Source: Anaerolineaceae bacterium (lineage in GTDB: Bacteria > Chloroflexota > Anaerolineae > Anaerolineales > Anaerolineaceae). From it: a stretch of 64,000 bases of DNA. The DNA lies in contig JAENZD010000001.1 of the NCBI GenBank assembly GCA_016841445.1, positions 62,001 to 126,000 of the forward strand, in the 5' to 3' direction. The position numbers were made by a program, and so were the translations under genes. Each line of letters opens with the position of its first letter. Position 1 is the first letter of the stretch. Of the stretch, positions 22,578 through 32,807 are shown one piece after another. The notes under the pieces are model-generated. The model was not told where the DNA came from, searched no databases, and was given only the letters and a program-made list of their open reading frames with translations.

Positions 22578-23810
22578 TTAGCTGATCCCTGCTACTGCCT
22601 TCAAAAAACATTCCATCGGGATTTCAGCCGCTCCTGCACCAGCTTGTCCCCCGGTTTTCAGTCCTGAACCACCATGGCTGATAGGCAAGATATTGAGCTC
22701 TACGACCTTCCGCACATCAATCCCTACAGGATATCCCCGGAAACCATCCCAAGGAATTTTACCAAAGGTATGTTCACCAAGTGAAACAGCTCTCGCCCTT
22801 TCAGTACGATCCCTGGCATCTTCAATGGTAGAGCCAGTTGTGTGAACATAGGCAGGTCCTGCGATCGCGGACATTCCACCCAAGCCATACACCTCTGTTA
22901 CGCAGCTGTCGCCAAGATACCCCAAAAGATCATCTTTGGTATAATTGGGATCCAGGAAAATACCCAGGACCAATGGCGCATTGGTTTTATACCAAGTATT
23001 CCCCGTTCCCGCTACCTGAATACCGAATTCCATACCATTTCCACCCATACCCACCATGACTGATGATAAAGGCACTTTCTTGGCTGTGGTAGTGATGCTT
23101 TCAACACCTGCCATCATCACCTGCAAGAAAAATCTGTGGTTTTTAGCGTACTCCTTGATAACTGCTTCCTTTTCCGGGTGCATTGTGCCCAGAAGGTAGG
23201 GTAACATCTGGAGAGCAAGATACATAGATGCGGCCGGTTGGCGGTTATGGTTTTCGTCACCCATTCCTGCCGTTTTCGATAAAACAGTGACAAGATCAAT
23301 ACCACCCGATTTCCGTACAGCTTCACCCAGAACGATGCTAAAAGGATCCTCCAAATCCTGGAGATCCTTTTCCACCTCTTCATCATAGAATCCCCAACGC
23401 AAAACCTTCGACTTGAGTCCTGGATGAAGGGTGCAATACCCCCGACCTTTGAAAATGCGATCTTCCACCACAAACACAGGCATACTGGCAGAAGTAACCA
23501 TTGAAGCAGCACAGGAGCAATCATGGTCCTGTGCGGGTTCAACCCGGATTTTCCCCTTAAGCACCATTTCCCAGGCTGATTCCATATCTTTGGCAAGTCC
23601 CTCATGGATCACAGCGCCACACACAGAGGTCTTAAGAGGAATGGGGAGCCTGTCGGCTGCAATGGGGGGGCCAGGAATGAGAACCGTTTGTTTTGTCATC
23701 CCCGGAATGACATCAATCGCTTGCTGGATATCTTTCCAGATAGGTCTGGCATTCATCAGGATATTCATTACCTTCTTATTAGCTTCATCAATACGTCGTT
23801 CTGCAGACAT
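22578..23810 (-). CDS. DUF1116 family protein (YlbE/YahG-like)
   Basis: 410 aa, ATG at 23810 with AGGGAG upstream. The sequence matches the DUF1116 pattern: an A-x-D-R-L-P-I-P-L-K-T-S-V-C-G-A block near residue 52, D-H-D-C-S-C-A-A-S-M-V near 95 and G-M-G-D-E-N-H-N-R near 185. E. coli members sit with FdrA in the oxamate carbamoyltransferase of allantoin breakdown. Here no FdrA, carbamate kinase or second subunit is adjacent, so the reaction is open. It may belong to the acyl-CoA/carbamoyl chemistry seen at 46.9-50 kb. Confidence 0.8.
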   Translation of the reverse strand: MSAERRIDEANKKVMNILMNARPIWKDIQQAIDVIPGMTKQTVLIPGPPIAADRLPIPLKTSVCGAVIHEGLAKDMESAWEMVLKGKIRVEPAQDHDCSCAASMVTSASMPVFVVEDRIFKGRGYCTLHPGLKSKVLRWGFYDEEVEKDLQDLEDPFSIVLGEAVRKSGGIDLVTVLSKTAGMGDENHNRQPAASMYLALQMLPYLLGTMHPEKEAVIKEYAKNHRFFLQVMMAGVESITTTAKKVPLSSVMVGMGGNGMEFGIQVAGTGNTWYKTNAPLVLGIFLDPNYTKDDLLGYLGDSCVTEVYGLGGMSAIAGPAYVHTTGSTIEDARDRTERARAVSLGEHTFGKIPWDGFRGYPVGIDVRKVVELNILPISHGGSGLKTGGQAGAGAAEIPMECFLKAVAGIS

Positions 23811-23987
23811 CTTTACTCCCTTTCTCTCGGATCCAAGACCCCGGATCCTTTGTGTTTTTATTCATATTACTTGATTTCCCAAACCTAACTTAATTGATTA
23901 ATTTGCTTACGAAATGTTGACCAGAAAGTTGTGATTTCTCATCATTCTCTGCGGTGATGATTTGCCGCACTTCATTGTGAAATTAAA

Positions 23988-24017
23988 AGAGCGTCTTTCC
24001 ATAGGAAGAGACGCTCT
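23988..24017 (-). terminator. rho-independent terminator after the lipoprotein gene
   Basis: AGAGCGTCT...AGACGCTCT stem extended by TTCC/GGAA, one bulged base, followed by TTTTAATT on the minus strand. Confidence 0.8.
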
Positions 24018-24035
24018 AGTATAGGTAACTAAGGG

Positions 24036-25550
24036 CTAATCGGCTTTCCGAGTCAAAATGGTGTCGATATCGCCAAGTTCAGTGCCGGCGATCACAAAAG
24101 GCACGGTCATTGTACCGGTGCCATCAACATCAGATTCCGCATCTTCTGCAGAATTGAAATCAAACGTAAATGTGTATCCATCCAGCACATAAGTACCTTC
24201 ATCTAAGACAGCTGTGCTACCTGCAACTTCAGCAATGACTTCTAATGTGTTGTCATCATACAGGTTCATAACAAGATTAGCATCTACGCCATAAGACTCA
24301 ACCGTGTAGACAGCTTCAAACACATGAGCAATTTGACGTTCTGCTGCAGTTGCTTCCTTATTCAGTGTCAAAACTGTATCGATATCACCAAGTGAGGTCT
24401 CTGCAATGGTAATGGGAACTGTCATGGTACCTTCTGCGTCTACATCTGAAGAAACATCCTCAGCTGTAGTGAAGTCAAAATTAAATGTATAGCCATCCAA
24501 CTCGTAGGTACATGAATCCAACTCGACTGAATTTCCTGCAGCATCGGCTGTCAGCACGCAGGTGCCATCGTCAAAGAGATTCAAGGCCAAGGCAGCATCG
24601 ATGCCATATTGTTCCACTGTAAAAATACCTTCAAAGACGTAGGCAAGCTTGGGTCCAAGGAGAGAAGCGTTCGTCATGGCCACAGGATCACCACCATCAG
24701 GGGTATATAAACAAGTCTGTCTATCAGCAGCCACACTAACGACTGCGCCTGTATCGGTGCTGTCATTGGGCAGGAAGGTGAAATCAATGCCGCCGTCGCT
24801 GTTTTCTTCAGCCGTCCAGGTACCTTCAACCATTGCCCCTACCAGATCGGCGTAAGTTTGGTTGTGAAAAATATCCAAAGTGGAGGTTTTATCCTCGTCG
24901 GCGACACAACTGACATACGGAACACCGATCTCACCATCATACACTTCCTGGAATTCACCCTCCAGATCATGATTATAGTTTACGGTTCCGCTGCCTCCGC
25001 CATAAATGACATCCTCTTCCTCCATGACGTTATAGAGAACGTCTCCATCAAATCCAACTTTCCCAATCTCATTGCCATCCCAATCAAAGAAAGTGATGGT
25101 ATAAGGAACAGTCACTGGATCAGGTGGATTCGTCTCCTCATCTCCTGCCATCTTTTCTTCGCGGTTTGCATATGTGGCAGCTTCAAAATCGGTTTCTTCC
25201 ACTGTGTAAGTACCGGCGAATGTGATTTTATTATTGGTAAATCCTGCATAAAACACAGAACCCAGTACGGGGATTTCATCATAAAAATGGAAGTAGAAGG
25301 TGTAATCGCCGTAACCCTCTGCAGTAAAGCTGTGCGTATAACGGCCTTCGGTGATCATTTCTAATGGATCGGTGGAAGGCGCTTCTGTTGCGACTGCCTC
25401 CTCAGTTTCCATTGGTTCTTCAGTTTCAATAACTGCTTCCTCAGTGGGTTCAACTTCTGTTATGGTTTCAGTAGCCTTTTGGCAGGCTGCTATACTGAGA
25501 ACCATTACAACAACAAAAAACAACTTAAGAAACTTTTTATAGTCCTTCAT
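24036..25550 (-). CDS. secreted lipoprotein with two C-terminal tandem repeats
   Basis: 504 aa from the ATG at 25550 (GGAGAG upstream; the longer frame to 25691 is rejected). The signal peptide ends in a lipobox, S-I-A-A-C, followed by a Thr/Glu-rich linker. The last two roughly 98-aa segments are tandem repeats: each has V-F-E-x-x-[FY]-T-V-E, G-x-D-A near its start, D-G-Y-T-F in the middle and L-G-D-I-D-T at the end. Earlier parts look like further diverged copies. Probably a surface-anchored beta-rich protein; no function is assigned. Confidence 0.8.
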   Translation of the reverse strand: MKDYKKFLKLFFVVVMVLSIAACQKATETITEVEPTEEAVIETEEPMETEEAVATEAPSTDPLEMITEGRYTHSFTAEGYGDYTFYFHFYDEIPVLGSVFYAGFTNNKITFAGTYTVEETDFEAATYANREEKMAGDEETNPPDPVTVPYTITFFDWDGNEIGKVGFDGDVLYNVMEEEDVIYGGGSGTVNYNHDLEGEFQEVYDGEIGVPYVSCVADEDKTSTLDIFHNQTYADLVGAMVEGTWTAEENSDGGIDFTFLPNDSTDTGAVVSVAADRQTCLYTPDGGDPVAMTNASLLGPKLAYVFEGIFTVEQYGIDAALALNLFDDGTCVLTADAAGNSVELDSCTYELDGYTFNFDFTTAEDVSSDVDAEGTMTVPITIAETSLGDIDTVLTLNKEATAAERQIAHVFEAVYTVESYGVDANLVMNLYDDNTLEVIAEVAGSTAVLDEGTYVLDGYTFTFDFNSAEDAESDVDGTGTMTVPFVIAGTELGDIDTILTRKAD

Positions 25551-25937
25551 ATCTTTACTCTCCTGGTTAGTGGTCTTTTCTCGTGTGCCAAATTTTTCGC
25601 ATGGCGATTGCTTTTGATACAATACCATTGTAAAAGATTCCCGTGGAAAACACGTATACCGATTTGTGTGCATGTAAACTAATTTGCTCAATTTCTTCTA
25701 GGAGAGAATTGAAAAAATCTGTTGCCAGGTCACTACCTTGGAAAATTAATTATCCCGGATGATTGCTCCAAATACTGCTTTACCAAGGTCTGAAGGGTTT
25801 TACCGGGAGATTTAGCGTATCTTGATCAGGAATTCAATTTTGTGAGGTGGTCATGGCAATCAGAAATAAAATAAAATATTAATATCACGCCAATGAAAGG
25901 CGTGATTTACGCGGGTTAGGCTATTTTTTAGGGTTTT
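25551..25937. other. intergenic gap with GH2-gene terminator
   Basis: Between the GH2 and lipoprotein genes. ATCACGCC...GGCGTGAT (25884-25906) followed on the minus strand by ATTAATATTTTA is a likely terminator of the GH2 transcript. No gene is seen. Confidence 0.55.
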
Positions 25938-28118
25938 TTATTGCCTGGGAATATTATTCAGTTGCCTGTTGATTCTTTTTAGATCTTCAAAAAGACCTGT
26001 ATTGTTATTACGGGTCAACAAGGAAAAGAATGTCTCGTCTTTGATCATCGCAAGCAATGCATCATCGATAACGATATTGATAATAGAATTATTTTGGTTC
26101 TCATGGAGCAGTTCTTCGATAAAAGAACGTCCTCCTGGTGCTCTGATCACATCTTGCACCGTATCATACAAAGAAAAATACCCTTCTGGTCTGGGCAGTT
26201 TTTCTTTTTCAAACCAGTTTACGATTTGTCGGAGACGCGGCTCAGTGGTCTCATCTGGTACCAAAACCTTTTGGATCCATAATGTGTCACATTGATCCGC
26301 TGCATGCGCTTTGATCTCCAGATCTCCTGTCAACGGAACCATAAAGGTAAATACTTTGTCTCCATTGATCTTCTCGAATTCTTTGCCATTAACTTCTAAG
26401 GAAATGGAAGGCAAGTTGGAATATACTACGATCTTTGTTGTGTTTCCGCATCTGCGAATAAAACGCTTCCCACAGATGTGAATGAAAGGTTCATTTGACC
26501 AAAAAGCTTTGAAAAGAAAAAATGCATCCTTTTTCGTAGAACGATCGAATGTAACCAGCCCTTTTGAATTCCGACCTTTGACACCACCTTCATCTCTGGC
26601 ATCTGAGCCGAAGTCAAACATGTTCCAGCAATAGGAACCCCAAATATAAGGACGATCCGCTATCTGACGGAGGATACTCTCATGGTATTGCGCCTGATAT
26701 TGTTCAGTGTAATCCCCTTTCACAGGATCCTCTGTCTGGAACCTCAGTACTGCATCTGCACCATATTCTGTCAGACCTAATGGAGTGGTTGGATTTCGCA
26801 TGTGGAAATCGTCTAACCAGATACCATTTTCTTCTTTTTTCCCCATATACCATCCAAAGTAAAGATTAAAACCGATGATATCCGGGATATGGAGCAAAGG
26901 ATGGTCTTTGTCCAGCATAAAGGCGCAAGCCATCGCTGTGGGACGGTGATTATCCGTTTGATGGACAAGGTCGTTCAATTGCTTATGGTTTTCCATCAAA
27001 TCTTCAGTGTATCCACAAACGGTAATCTCATTGGAAAGACCCCAGCACACGATCGAAGGATGATGACGGTTCTGGCCTATCAACTCCGTCATTTGTGAGA
27101 TGGTGTTTTCGTTACCTTCGGGGCGGTGTTCAGAGATATAGGGAATCTCAGCCCATACAATCATCCCATACTTATCACAAAGATCGTAGAAATATGCATC
27201 GTGTTGGTAATGCGCCAGGCGAATGGCGTTCGCCCCAACTTCACGAATCAACGCCATGTCCTCTTCATGCATTGCGGGTGTCAAAGCATTGCCAATACCT
27301 TCCCTGTCTTGGTGTCTGGAAACACCATGAAGCGGATAATGACGACCATTCAAAAAGAATCCTTTATCCGCATTAAAATAGAAACTTCGGCACCCAAAAC
27401 AAAGATTAACCCTATCAACCTCTACATTTTCAGATTTAAGAATGGCTGTTGCGCGATATAGAAATGGATCATCTGTTCCGTTCCATAGATGGGGACGCTC
27501 CAGGATGATTTGTCCATGGGCTCCGGTTGTTTCAGCGATCTTTAACCCACTTTCTGCTTCGCTGATTTGAAATCTGACCTCGCCTCCATCTCCTACAACC
27601 TCTGTGCGGTAGGAGATATGAGCCGTCTCTCCTTCCATACTCACATCCAGAAATAGACCTGATGAACCATCCTCAGGGAAGGCAAAGTGGACAGACGGGA
27701 CAATGATAAGATTCACATCCCGATAAATACCGCCGTAAAAGGTGAAATCAGCTTTCTGAGGATATACAGAAGAGTCAGGGCTGTTGTCTGTCTCTACCTC
27801 AATTAGGTTTTCTGTTCTCAAATAAGGCGTGATGTCGATAAAAAAAGTGGAATATCCACCTCTATGTGTAGCTGCAATTTTTCCGTTTACATACATTTTT
27901 GCTGTGGCGTTGACCCCTTTAAACTCCAGGAATGCTTGTTCTCTATCTGTCCTGATAGGGTTGGAGAGATGGTAAGAGTATAATGCGGTTCCCCGGTAAT
28001 AGTCATTTCCACCATCCTGGCCATCTTTAGCATTATAAGTGTGCGGTAGGGTAACAGAAAATCTTTGACCTTTAACCTCACATGTCCACTGATCGTTAAG
28101 CCTCTGAACTTTACGCAT
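25938..28118 (-). CDS. glycoside hydrolase family 2 (beta-galactosidase / beta-glucuronidase type)
   Basis: 726 aa from the ATG at 28118 (AGGA nine bases upstream); a TTG at 28142 is in frame. It has an N-terminal sugar-binding domain with F-x-G-V-N-A-T-A-K-M-Y-V-N-G-K, an Ig-like domain and a catalytic barrel. W-G-L-S-N-E-I gives the acid/base Glu and G-L-T-E-Y-G-A-D-A the nucleophile Glu. There is no signal peptide, so it acts in the cytoplasm on imported oligosaccharides. The hexuronate genes in the rightward arm make a glucuronidase plausible, but specificity cannot be read directly. Confidence 0.9.
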   Translation of the reverse strand: MRKVQRLNDQWTCEVKGQRFSVTLPHTYNAKDGQDGGNDYYRGTALYSYHLSNPIRTDREQAFLEFKGVNATAKMYVNGKIAATHRGGYSTFFIDITPYLRTENLIEVETDNSPDSSVYPQKADFTFYGGIYRDVNLIIVPSVHFAFPEDGSSGLFLDVSMEGETAHISYRTEVVGDGGEVRFQISEAESGLKIAETTGAHGQIILERPHLWNGTDDPFLYRATAILKSENVEVDRVNLCFGCRSFYFNADKGFFLNGRHYPLHGVSRHQDREGIGNALTPAMHEEDMALIREVGANAIRLAHYQHDAYFYDLCDKYGMIVWAEIPYISEHRPEGNENTISQMTELIGQNRHHPSIVCWGLSNEITVCGYTEDLMENHKQLNDLVHQTDNHRPTAMACAFMLDKDHPLLHIPDIIGFNLYFGWYMGKKEENGIWLDDFHMRNPTTPLGLTEYGADAVLRFQTEDPVKGDYTEQYQAQYHESILRQIADRPYIWGSYCWNMFDFGSDARDEGGVKGRNSKGLVTFDRSTKKDAFFLFKAFWSNEPFIHICGKRFIRRCGNTTKIVVYSNLPSISLEVNGKEFEKINGDKVFTFMVPLTGDLEIKAHAADQCDTLWIQKVLVPDETTEPRLRQIVNWFEKEKLPRPEGYFSLYDTVQDVIRAPGGRSFIEELLHENQNNSIINIVIDDALLAMIKDETFFSLLTRNNNTGLFEDLKRINRQLNNIPRQ

Positions 28119-28174
28119 AAGATTTATCCTAAGGAAGTCCAATCATGGTTAAATTTAAAATAAAAAGTCGAAAT

Positions 28175-29575
28175 TTATGCTGAAAGAATAACATCGTGCT
28201 TAATGAGTTCCTCCCTCAATTCGTTGTAGGGAAGGGAACGTGAGTCACAGCCTTTTTGAGCACACATAGCTGCTGCTAATCCTGCGCCTTGTCCCATAAG
28301 CATGCAGCTAACAGTATTACGGGTGGACATATGAGCCTCAATATCCGCCGTTACATTACGCCCTGCCATAAAGAGATTACTGCAAGCTAGGGGCAGCAGC
28401 ATCCGATAGGGTAATCCATAAAAACCTGGCGCTTGGATCTTGCAATGTTCTCGCTTCGGAGCCAGGTCGTGGAAGCCATACAAGCCTATTTCATCCTCAA
28501 AACGAGTCGCCTTGCTGATCTCCTCCTGGGTAAGCATTTTTTCACAGAGCGTTATCTTGCTGGAACGAATCCCCAGTTGGGTTGCCGCCCAGGTCATATA
28601 TGAATTTTCATAGCCCGTGACATCTTTTCTGAAAGCGTTTGCCATACGCATGATTTTTATTCTCATTATTAGTTCAGCATTGCTAAGATTTTCAGCCTGA
28701 CTGGCATCTGTTTTAACACCTTTGGAATTGTTGATGAAATTAGCATGCCCGGGATACATGGAGTAGAAATTGGTGAAAAAGTTTATATCTAAGTTACAGA
28801 TATTTTTGAACTTCTCTGGATCGGCGGTATGTGCCAGAACATAACTAGATAATCCAGAATGATTTTTAAGAGGATCAGGTGGGTAATCAAATCTCTTTAT
28901 GAATCCTGTAGGATTCTCTTTTAGTGCTTTTTCGAAGTCAATTCCACCAATCGCAAACACTAATCCAGTAGGTCCACCACAAACCTGATCGTATTCCCGC
29001 CAATGTTCCGTTTGATCCAACCCAGCAAAAAACGCAATCAGTCCGTCACCCGTGGCATCAATGTACTGGCTTGCAACCACTGCAAAACGTCCGCTCTTAT
29101 TTTCAATAAAAGCAGCTTTAATAGCATCCTCATTCTTAGCAACGCCGCAAAACATAGTTTGCAAGTAAACCTTAACGCCTGCTTCCATTAGCATCTCGGA
29201 GAAAACGCCTTTGGCAACCTCTGGATTGGACAAAATGTAATAAGGGCAGGGATAAGGGCTGTTTTCCGTGGGGATGAACCCGGTGGAGCCGCCTTCCTCT
29301 ATGAGCCTGTTTATCAGTTCATAAGGGAGTCCCCCAACGATTCGTTTCGCTTTTTGCGGATCGACTTCAGCGTTATGAAAACTGAACGCTGAGATTCCTC
29401 CATTGGTAAATGTACCCGTTGGTACTGGCAGCTTTTCTACCAGCACGACTTTCGCACCTTTTCGGGCGGCAGCAATTGCGGCGATGCAGCCTGCGGTACC
29501 TGCGCCGGCTACAAATACGTCAGTTTCGATAATAGGTATTTCTCTTTCAGGTATCCGTATCGTTTTTTTATCCAT
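28175..29575 (-). CDS. FAD-dependent oxidoreductase, copy 1
   Basis: 466 aa. The dinucleotide-binding motif G-A-G-T-A-G-C (residue 22 onward) is followed by V-V-L-V-E-K, and a second FAD motif D-A-T-G-D-G lies near 180. It is of the FAD_oxidored family often placed with sugar-polymer genes, related to succinate dehydrogenase-like flavoproteins. It is about half identical to the adjacent copy, so the pair arose by tandem duplication. The substrate is unknown; oxidation of a sugar or sugar-acid hydroxyl would fit the neighbours. Confidence 0.82.
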   Translation of the reverse strand: MDKKTIRIPEREIPIIETDVFVAGAGTAGCIAAIAAARKGAKVVLVEKLPVPTGTFTNGGISAFSFHNAEVDPQKAKRIVGGLPYELINRLIEEGGSTGFIPTENSPYPCPYYILSNPEVAKGVFSEMLMEAGVKVYLQTMFCGVAKNEDAIKAAFIENKSGRFAVVASQYIDATGDGLIAFFAGLDQTEHWREYDQVCGGPTGLVFAIGGIDFEKALKENPTGFIKRFDYPPDPLKNHSGLSSYVLAHTADPEKFKNICNLDINFFTNFYSMYPGHANFINNSKGVKTDASQAENLSNAELIMRIKIMRMANAFRKDVTGYENSYMTWAATQLGIRSSKITLCEKMLTQEEISKATRFEDEIGLYGFHDLAPKREHCKIQAPGFYGLPYRMLLPLACSNLFMAGRNVTADIEAHMSTRNTVSCMLMGQGAGLAAAMCAQKGCDSRSLPYNELREELIKHDVILSA

Positions 29576-29594
29576 TATCGTTCGTACCTTCCAC

Positions 29595-30965
29595 TCAAAG
29601 GTCTAGTATCACGTTCTGTTTCAACAAGGCTTCTCTCAGTGTCTCATACGGAAGCGAACGAGTATCCATACCTTTTTTTGAACAAAGGGCGGCAGCAACA
29701 CCTGCGCCCTGTCCCATGATCTGACAGGCGACCACATTACGGGTTGACATATGCGCTTCATTTTGTTCGGTGACACAGCGACCAGCCATAAATAGATTAC
29801 TGCAGCCCTTTGGCAGCAGCATCCGGTATGGTAAACCATAATAGCCAGGTTCCTTAACCAAACATTCCGGCCGTTTGGGGCTTAGGTCATGGAAGCCATA
29901 CAAACCGATCTCATCTTCAAAGCGAGTCGCATTTGTGATCTCATCTTGTGTGATGGTCTTCTCGCATATCGTAATCCTGCTTGCTCTAACACCCAGTTGC
30001 GTTGCAGCCCAGGACATATATGAATCTTCAAAACCAGGGACACATTGCTTTAACGCCTTGGCAAACCTCATAATCTTTACACGAGTTTTCATCTCCGCCA
30101 AGCTCAATGCTTCAGCATCGACACCATCAATATTTTCCCCCTTAGTATTGTTGATATACGTTGCCTCGGTTGGATGCAAGAACATAAAAGCAGTAAAGTA
30201 ATTGATATCCAGCCCCATCAATGGTGCATATTTCTCTTGATCTAATGCATGTACGAACACAACGGTACGGTCTGTATAATCAGGTCGCACGGCTTCCAGA
30301 TTCTCAGCGATCATTCGATCAAAATCTACACCGCCCATTCCGAACACCAATCCCGTTGGCGCACTGCACATTTCGGTGTAAGTCTTCCAGTTTTCAATTT
30401 GTTTGAGTCCTGCTAACCTGGCGACATCGCCATCCCCCGAGGCATCGATAAACTGTTTTGCCCTGATCGCACTGCGGCCATCTTTGTTCTCGATAAATAC
30501 TGTTTTGATCTGATCGTTCTCCATCTTTACCCCGCACAGCATGGTTTGCACGTAAACATTTACGCCTGCTTCCATCAGCATTTCAGCAAGGACTCCCTTG
30601 TAAACCTCATGATTCGCGAGGTAACTGTAAGGACTGTGATGAGATGTATCTGGCGTAGGGATAAAACCTTGGGAACCACCCTCATCAATTATTTTAAGGG
30701 CAAGCTCATATGAAATACCGCCAACAATCCGTTTTGCTTTTTCAGGATCTGTTTCAGTATTAAAATAGCTATTCCAATGATTGCCCCCATTAGTAGCTGT
30801 GCCGCCTGGTACAGGAAGCTTTTCAATCAAGATGACATCTGCTCCAGCACGAGCGGCAGCTATTGCGGCAATACAACCGGCAGTACCGCCGCCAGCGACA
30901 CATACATCTGTTTCCTTTAAGGGTATCTCCCTGGCAGGTTCACGAAAATACTTCTCAGTTTCCAT
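29595..30965 (-). CDS. FAD-dependent oxidoreductase, copy 2
   Basis: 456 aa from the ATG at 30965 with GGGAG upstream; it ends 20 bp before copy 1. The same motifs are present: G-G-G-T-A-G-C, V-I-L-I-E-K and D-A-S-G-D-G. The C-terminal block L-F-M-A-G-R with the following S-T-R-N is shared by both copies. Two diverged copies suggest different substrates or a heterodimer. Confidence 0.82.
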   Translation of the reverse strand: METEKYFREPAREIPLKETDVCVAGGGTAGCIAAIAAARAGADVILIEKLPVPGGTATNGGNHWNSYFNTETDPEKAKRIVGGISYELALKIIDEGGSQGFIPTPDTSHHSPYSYLANHEVYKGVLAEMLMEAGVNVYVQTMLCGVKMENDQIKTVFIENKDGRSAIRAKQFIDASGDGDVARLAGLKQIENWKTYTEMCSAPTGLVFGMGGVDFDRMIAENLEAVRPDYTDRTVVFVHALDQEKYAPLMGLDINYFTAFMFLHPTEATYINNTKGENIDGVDAEALSLAEMKTRVKIMRFAKALKQCVPGFEDSYMSWAATQLGVRASRITICEKTITQDEITNATRFEDEIGLYGFHDLSPKRPECLVKEPGYYGLPYRMLLPKGCSNLFMAGRCVTEQNEAHMSTRNVVACQIMGQGAGVAAALCSKKGMDTRSLPYETLREALLKQNVILDL

Positions 30966-31015
30966 CAAACACAGACTCCCTTCAGGTTTTTGGCAATTAA
31001 TCCATTAAAAAACTA

Positions 31016-32806
31016 TTACACCCTTGTATCCATCAACCCACAGAATGCGTCTACTGTGCTGACACCCTTGAATTCGCTTTCTCCTTCTATTTTTTCAACA
31101 AAAGATTTCACTGAGGAGTCCTGAGCATCGTAACAATTGATAAAATTTTTCACCTGGGGAACGTCAGCCAAATGAAAGGGGCAATTGAATGAAACAAATA
31201 TCGTGGGGATTTCATTAACATACCAGGGATTGTCCCAACCGCCTTTGCTGATAGCCCACTCCAAACGCTGGGTGGTCCTCATGGTTGAAGAAACATTGGC
31301 AACACAGATAACCAGATCATAAGAGCCAGTCAAGGCCTCGATGCTGGATTTCATACCATAAGCGCCTTTCTTGCCCATAAGTTTTGTTTCCTTTGCCCTT
31401 TGTTCGGGAGAAAGGGCTGCCATCTTTTGAATGAAGTTTTCCATGGGGTCAACGTAAATTTCAACCGTATGCCCTCGTTTTTCTAAATTTTCTTGCAGAA
31501 CCTTCAATAGCTTGCTGCCGTCCGCACCCATACCCGCGATAGCAAGAATGGGGCTTGGTTTTGGCCCAACTGGCACCAGCAGAATACGTTTCTTGTCAGT
31601 GATAGGGAAGATATTCTCTCCAACCTGTTTCACGAGAGTAATTGCACGGTCCGAGACTTCTTCTGCTACTTGCTTATGAGCAGGGCAGCCTACAACTTCC
31701 AAACCATCTTTGGGTGGAAATTGATCCATAGTGAAATTGGCCAGACCGGCGAGAGCCTTAAGGCCTAAAATCCGGGTCAATGCATCATCGAGACGATCCT
31801 GGGTCAGGCGGCCATCATGAAGTGCATCGGTCATAAATTGAATGTCTTCCTCAAAATTATTATAGAAAAGGAACATATCACATCCCGCCATAATAGCGTT
31901 TGGTACCATCTCTGACCGTTTTGATCGTCCTGTTAGGCCGACCATATGGCTAGCATCTGTAACAATCAGACCATTGAACCCCAACTTACCTCGGAGTAGA
32001 CCAGTGAGCAGCTCTTTTGAAATGGTCGCCGGCAGGCATTCATCCTCTGCTATGTCGGGATTGATTTTCTTTTGATATGCGGGCAACATGATGTGCCCGG
32101 TCATCACGGATTGCACTCCGGCTTCGATCAGACCTTTGTAAACTCTACCGTACGAAGCGTCCCACTCTTCGCAGCTCAGGCTGTTTACGCTGGTTGCGAT
32201 ATGGGGGTCTCGTTCGTCCACACCATCACCGGGGAAATGCTTCATAGCACAAATAATCCCGCTTTCTGAGATCCCTCTGAAATATTCTTTGGCAAGCTCT
32301 AGCACTAAATCAGGATCCTTCCCATAAGCACGGGTGGAGATAGCAGGGTTGTGCCAATTAATTATCAGGTCGACAATAGGTGCAAATGCCCAATTGGAAC
32401 CGCATGCTTTGGTTTCTTTTCCGCAGATTTGACCCATTTTGTAAGCATAGTTGCTGTCACCCGTTGCAGCGACTTTGATTTGCTGACCAACATTGGTGCC
32501 ATCGCTGGTTGCGCCATTGCCACCTGCTTCGACATTGACCGCAGAAAGAACTGGAATCTTGCTATATTTTTGGAAGAGACGGTTCATATTCCACATTTCT
32601 TCCTTTTTCCTGGGATTAAACCGAATTCCACCCATCTTCATGGTGGTTGCTTCCTCCTTGACCCATTCTTCATCAGCCCCTGCACTTGTCAGATGGACGA
32701 ATAGCTGCTTGATCTTTTCTTCCTCGGTCATGTTGGCGATGGTGGATTCCACCCACTGGATTTGTTCTGGGCTCAGATTATACGGTTTTATTGTAAGATC
32801 TACCAT
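31016..32806 (-). CDS. glycoside hydrolase family 3, NagZ-like
   Basis: 596 aa, ATG at 32806, coupled to the HAD gene (one base after its TAA). The barrel carries K-H-F-P-G-D-G-V-D-E-R-D-P-H, the His-Asp dyad loop typical of NagZ-type beta-N-acetylglucosaminidases. The nucleophile Asp is in G-L-I-V-T-D-A-S-H-M. A second alpha/beta domain follows from about residue 390. No signal peptide is present, so it acts inside the cell on amino-sugar or glucoside oligomers. Confidence 0.88.
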   Translation of the reverse strand: MVDLTIKPYNLSPEQIQWVESTIANMTEEEKIKQLFVHLTSAGADEEWVKEEATTMKMGGIRFNPRKKEEMWNMNRLFQKYSKIPVLSAVNVEAGGNGATSDGTNVGQQIKVAATGDSNYAYKMGQICGKETKACGSNWAFAPIVDLIINWHNPAISTRAYGKDPDLVLELAKEYFRGISESGIICAMKHFPGDGVDERDPHIATSVNSLSCEEWDASYGRVYKGLIEAGVQSVMTGHIMLPAYQKKINPDIAEDECLPATISKELLTGLLRGKLGFNGLIVTDASHMVGLTGRSKRSEMVPNAIMAGCDMFLFYNNFEEDIQFMTDALHDGRLTQDRLDDALTRILGLKALAGLANFTMDQFPPKDGLEVVGCPAHKQVAEEVSDRAITLVKQVGENIFPITDKKRILLVPVGPKPSPILAIAGMGADGSKLLKVLQENLEKRGHTVEIYVDPMENFIQKMAALSPEQRAKETKLMGKKGAYGMKSSIEALTGSYDLVICVANVSSTMRTTQRLEWAISKGGWDNPWYVNEIPTIFVSFNCPFHLADVPQVKNFINCYDAQDSSVKSFVEKIEGESEFKGVSTVDAFCGLMDTRV

Positions 32807-32807
32807 T

